A stretch of 64,000 nt of DNA from assembly GCF_003986955.1 (NCBI RefSeq), contig NZ_PIPN01000006.1, positions 124,001 to 188,000 on the forward strand. Direction: 5' to 3'. The first letter of the stretch is position 1. Each line of letters starts with the position of its first letter. The position numbers and the translations under genes are program-made. This DNA is from Aliidiomarina sedimenti (lineage in GTDB: Bacteria; Pseudomonadota; Gammaproteobacteria; Enterobacterales; Alteromonadaceae). Shown one piece after another: positions 63,385-64,000 of the stretch. The notes beneath the pieces were generated by a model that worked only from the letters and a program-made list of their open reading frames with translations, was not told the DNA's origin and searched no databases.

Positions 63385-64000
63385 TTAGTGACCTCCGTGG
63401 CTGTCATGGCCCGCTTCAAAACTCTCGACGCGGTCGCCGCAGCGCAACATGCTGCCGCCAAAGTAGGGGTTCAGCAGACGGTTATCCGGCTGCAGCCAGT
63501 AAGCGCCCTGGTTATCAAAGGCCATCGGGCAAAACATCAGGTAGGCATTTACTTCCAGGTAGTCAGCTTGCGCCAACGCTATCATCGCCTGGGAATGGGT
63601 CTGAAACAGCTCACGGGCCTGTTCGAGACTACTCACGTGCTGGGCATGGCCCGCGCCAGTGCTTAGTTCAGCATGCAGGTCATGCATGTTATGTGGCCAG
63701 CGAATCGTATCAGCGGCCTGATAAAATTCTGTAGCGGCGCTCTGCCATACTTCCAGATCATCGTTGTGCAAGGCATCCCACATCGCGAAGTAGTGTTGCG
63801 GCAGGTCGCCTAACTGCAGATTTTCGCCTGCTGGTACTGCCGATTCTTCATGTTGTTCATGAGTCGCTTGCTGTTCTGATCCGGCACTCTGGTCGCTCCC
63901 GTGATCATGGCCCCCAGCTCCGCCACCTTGCGGCGCCATCATGCTTGGGCGTCCGCGTAGTTGCAGTTCGCTGTCGATGCGGAATGCACCGCGGCTAACC
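63385..64000 (-). CDS. cusB: CusB-like RND periplasmic adaptor, 5' end cut by window edge
   Basis: C-terminal part only; the frame runs off the right edge. Visible are the end of the membrane-fusion protein core (GAFRIDSELQLRGRPSMM), a His/Gly-rich linker (GGAGGHDHGSD) and a DUF3347-type domain (about the last 140 residues; YFAMWDALHNDDLE, CPMAFDNQGAYWLQ) that adds a metal-binding helix bundle. Two bases before cusA, so one operon cusB-cusA-cusF. Confidence 0.9.
   Translation of the reverse strand, partial: VSRGAFRIDSELQLRGRPSMMAPQGGGAGGHDHGSDQSAGSEQQATHEQHEESAVPAGENLQLGDLPQHYFAMWDALHNDDLEVWQSAATEFYQAADTIRWPHNMHDLHAELSTGAGHAQHVSSLEQARELFQTHSQAMIALAQADYLEVNAYLMFCPMAFDNQGAYWLQPDNRLLNPYFGGSMLRCGDRVESFEAGHDSHGGH

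Noticed and set aside
1-64000. CRISPR array
   Set aside because: No set of direct repeats with regular unique spacers was seen; the 11-bp array at 39335 has no spacers, and no cas gene is present.

Overview
The window looks like chromosomal DNA of a halotolerant marine gammaproteobacterium of the Idiomarina/Pseudidiomarina type (Alteromonadales). The basis is gene content: a complete photoactive yellow protein (PYP) locus with every chromophore-pocket residue conserved (PYP is established in Halorhodospira halophila and Idiomarina loihiensis), a BCCT osmolyte transporter, two Gram-negative porins, an OsmC-YcaO fusion, a PepSY flavoreductase and a copper RND pump. This is inference; no rRNA or tRNA gene was seen.

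Layout. 1-8.4 kb: truncated ferrochelatase, an overlapping ATP-grasp ligase/GNAT pair, an Aer-like chemoreceptor, a cysteine-synthase-like enzyme, a cold-shock gene with a long leader, and a CASTOR/POLLUX-type channel. 8.4-12.4 kb: BCCT transporter and an M49-like lipoprotein metallopeptidase. 12.4-20.4 kb: a phosphate block read leftward (porin, pstS, pstC, pstA, pstB, phoU, arsJ), with Pho boxes visible before the porin, pstS and pstC, and a terminator between pstS and pstC. 20.5-26.2 kb: amidase lipoprotein, dCache chemoreceptor plus a second porin, small membrane protein, haloacid dehalogenase. 26.3-30.2 kb: an AT-richer island of small one-strand genes, including three paralogous membrane proteins and two frame-broken ORFs that end next to or overlapping small membrane-protein genes, like toxin/immunity modules. 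Diverged copies of a 53-bp sequence lie at both edges. 30.2-35.9 kb: secreted trypsin-like protease with a duplicated C-terminal domain, pirin, unknown membrane proteins, DUF924.

35.9-39.2 kb: the pyp - coumarate:CoA ligase - tyrosine-ammonia-lyase operon, making the p-coumaroyl chromophore and its apoprotein. It diverges from a 2-hydroxyacid dehydrogenase gene, and the promoter between them carries six 11-bp phased repeats. 40.4-47 kb: a large PD-(D/E)XK-type protein, methyltransferase, 1-Cys peroxiredoxin, Hsp20 with a sigma-32-like promoter, K+ channel, and a membrane catalase plus cytochrome b561 pair. 47-53.7 kb: an Xre regulator with two paralogous membrane proteins and a matching operator, OsmC-YcaO, Crp/Fnr-type regulator, a 48-residue protein that is half glutamine, DUF883, DUF3750, YaeQ. 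53.7-64 kb: PepSY flavoreductase, PepSY protein and TonB receptor, then cusF, cusA and the truncated cusB.

Most promising second looks: the island with its slippage-broken toxin-like ORFs and edge repeats; the phased repeat array beside the PYP operon; arsJ attached to the pst-phoU operon; the 625-residue nuclease-like protein; the missed Gln-rich small protein.
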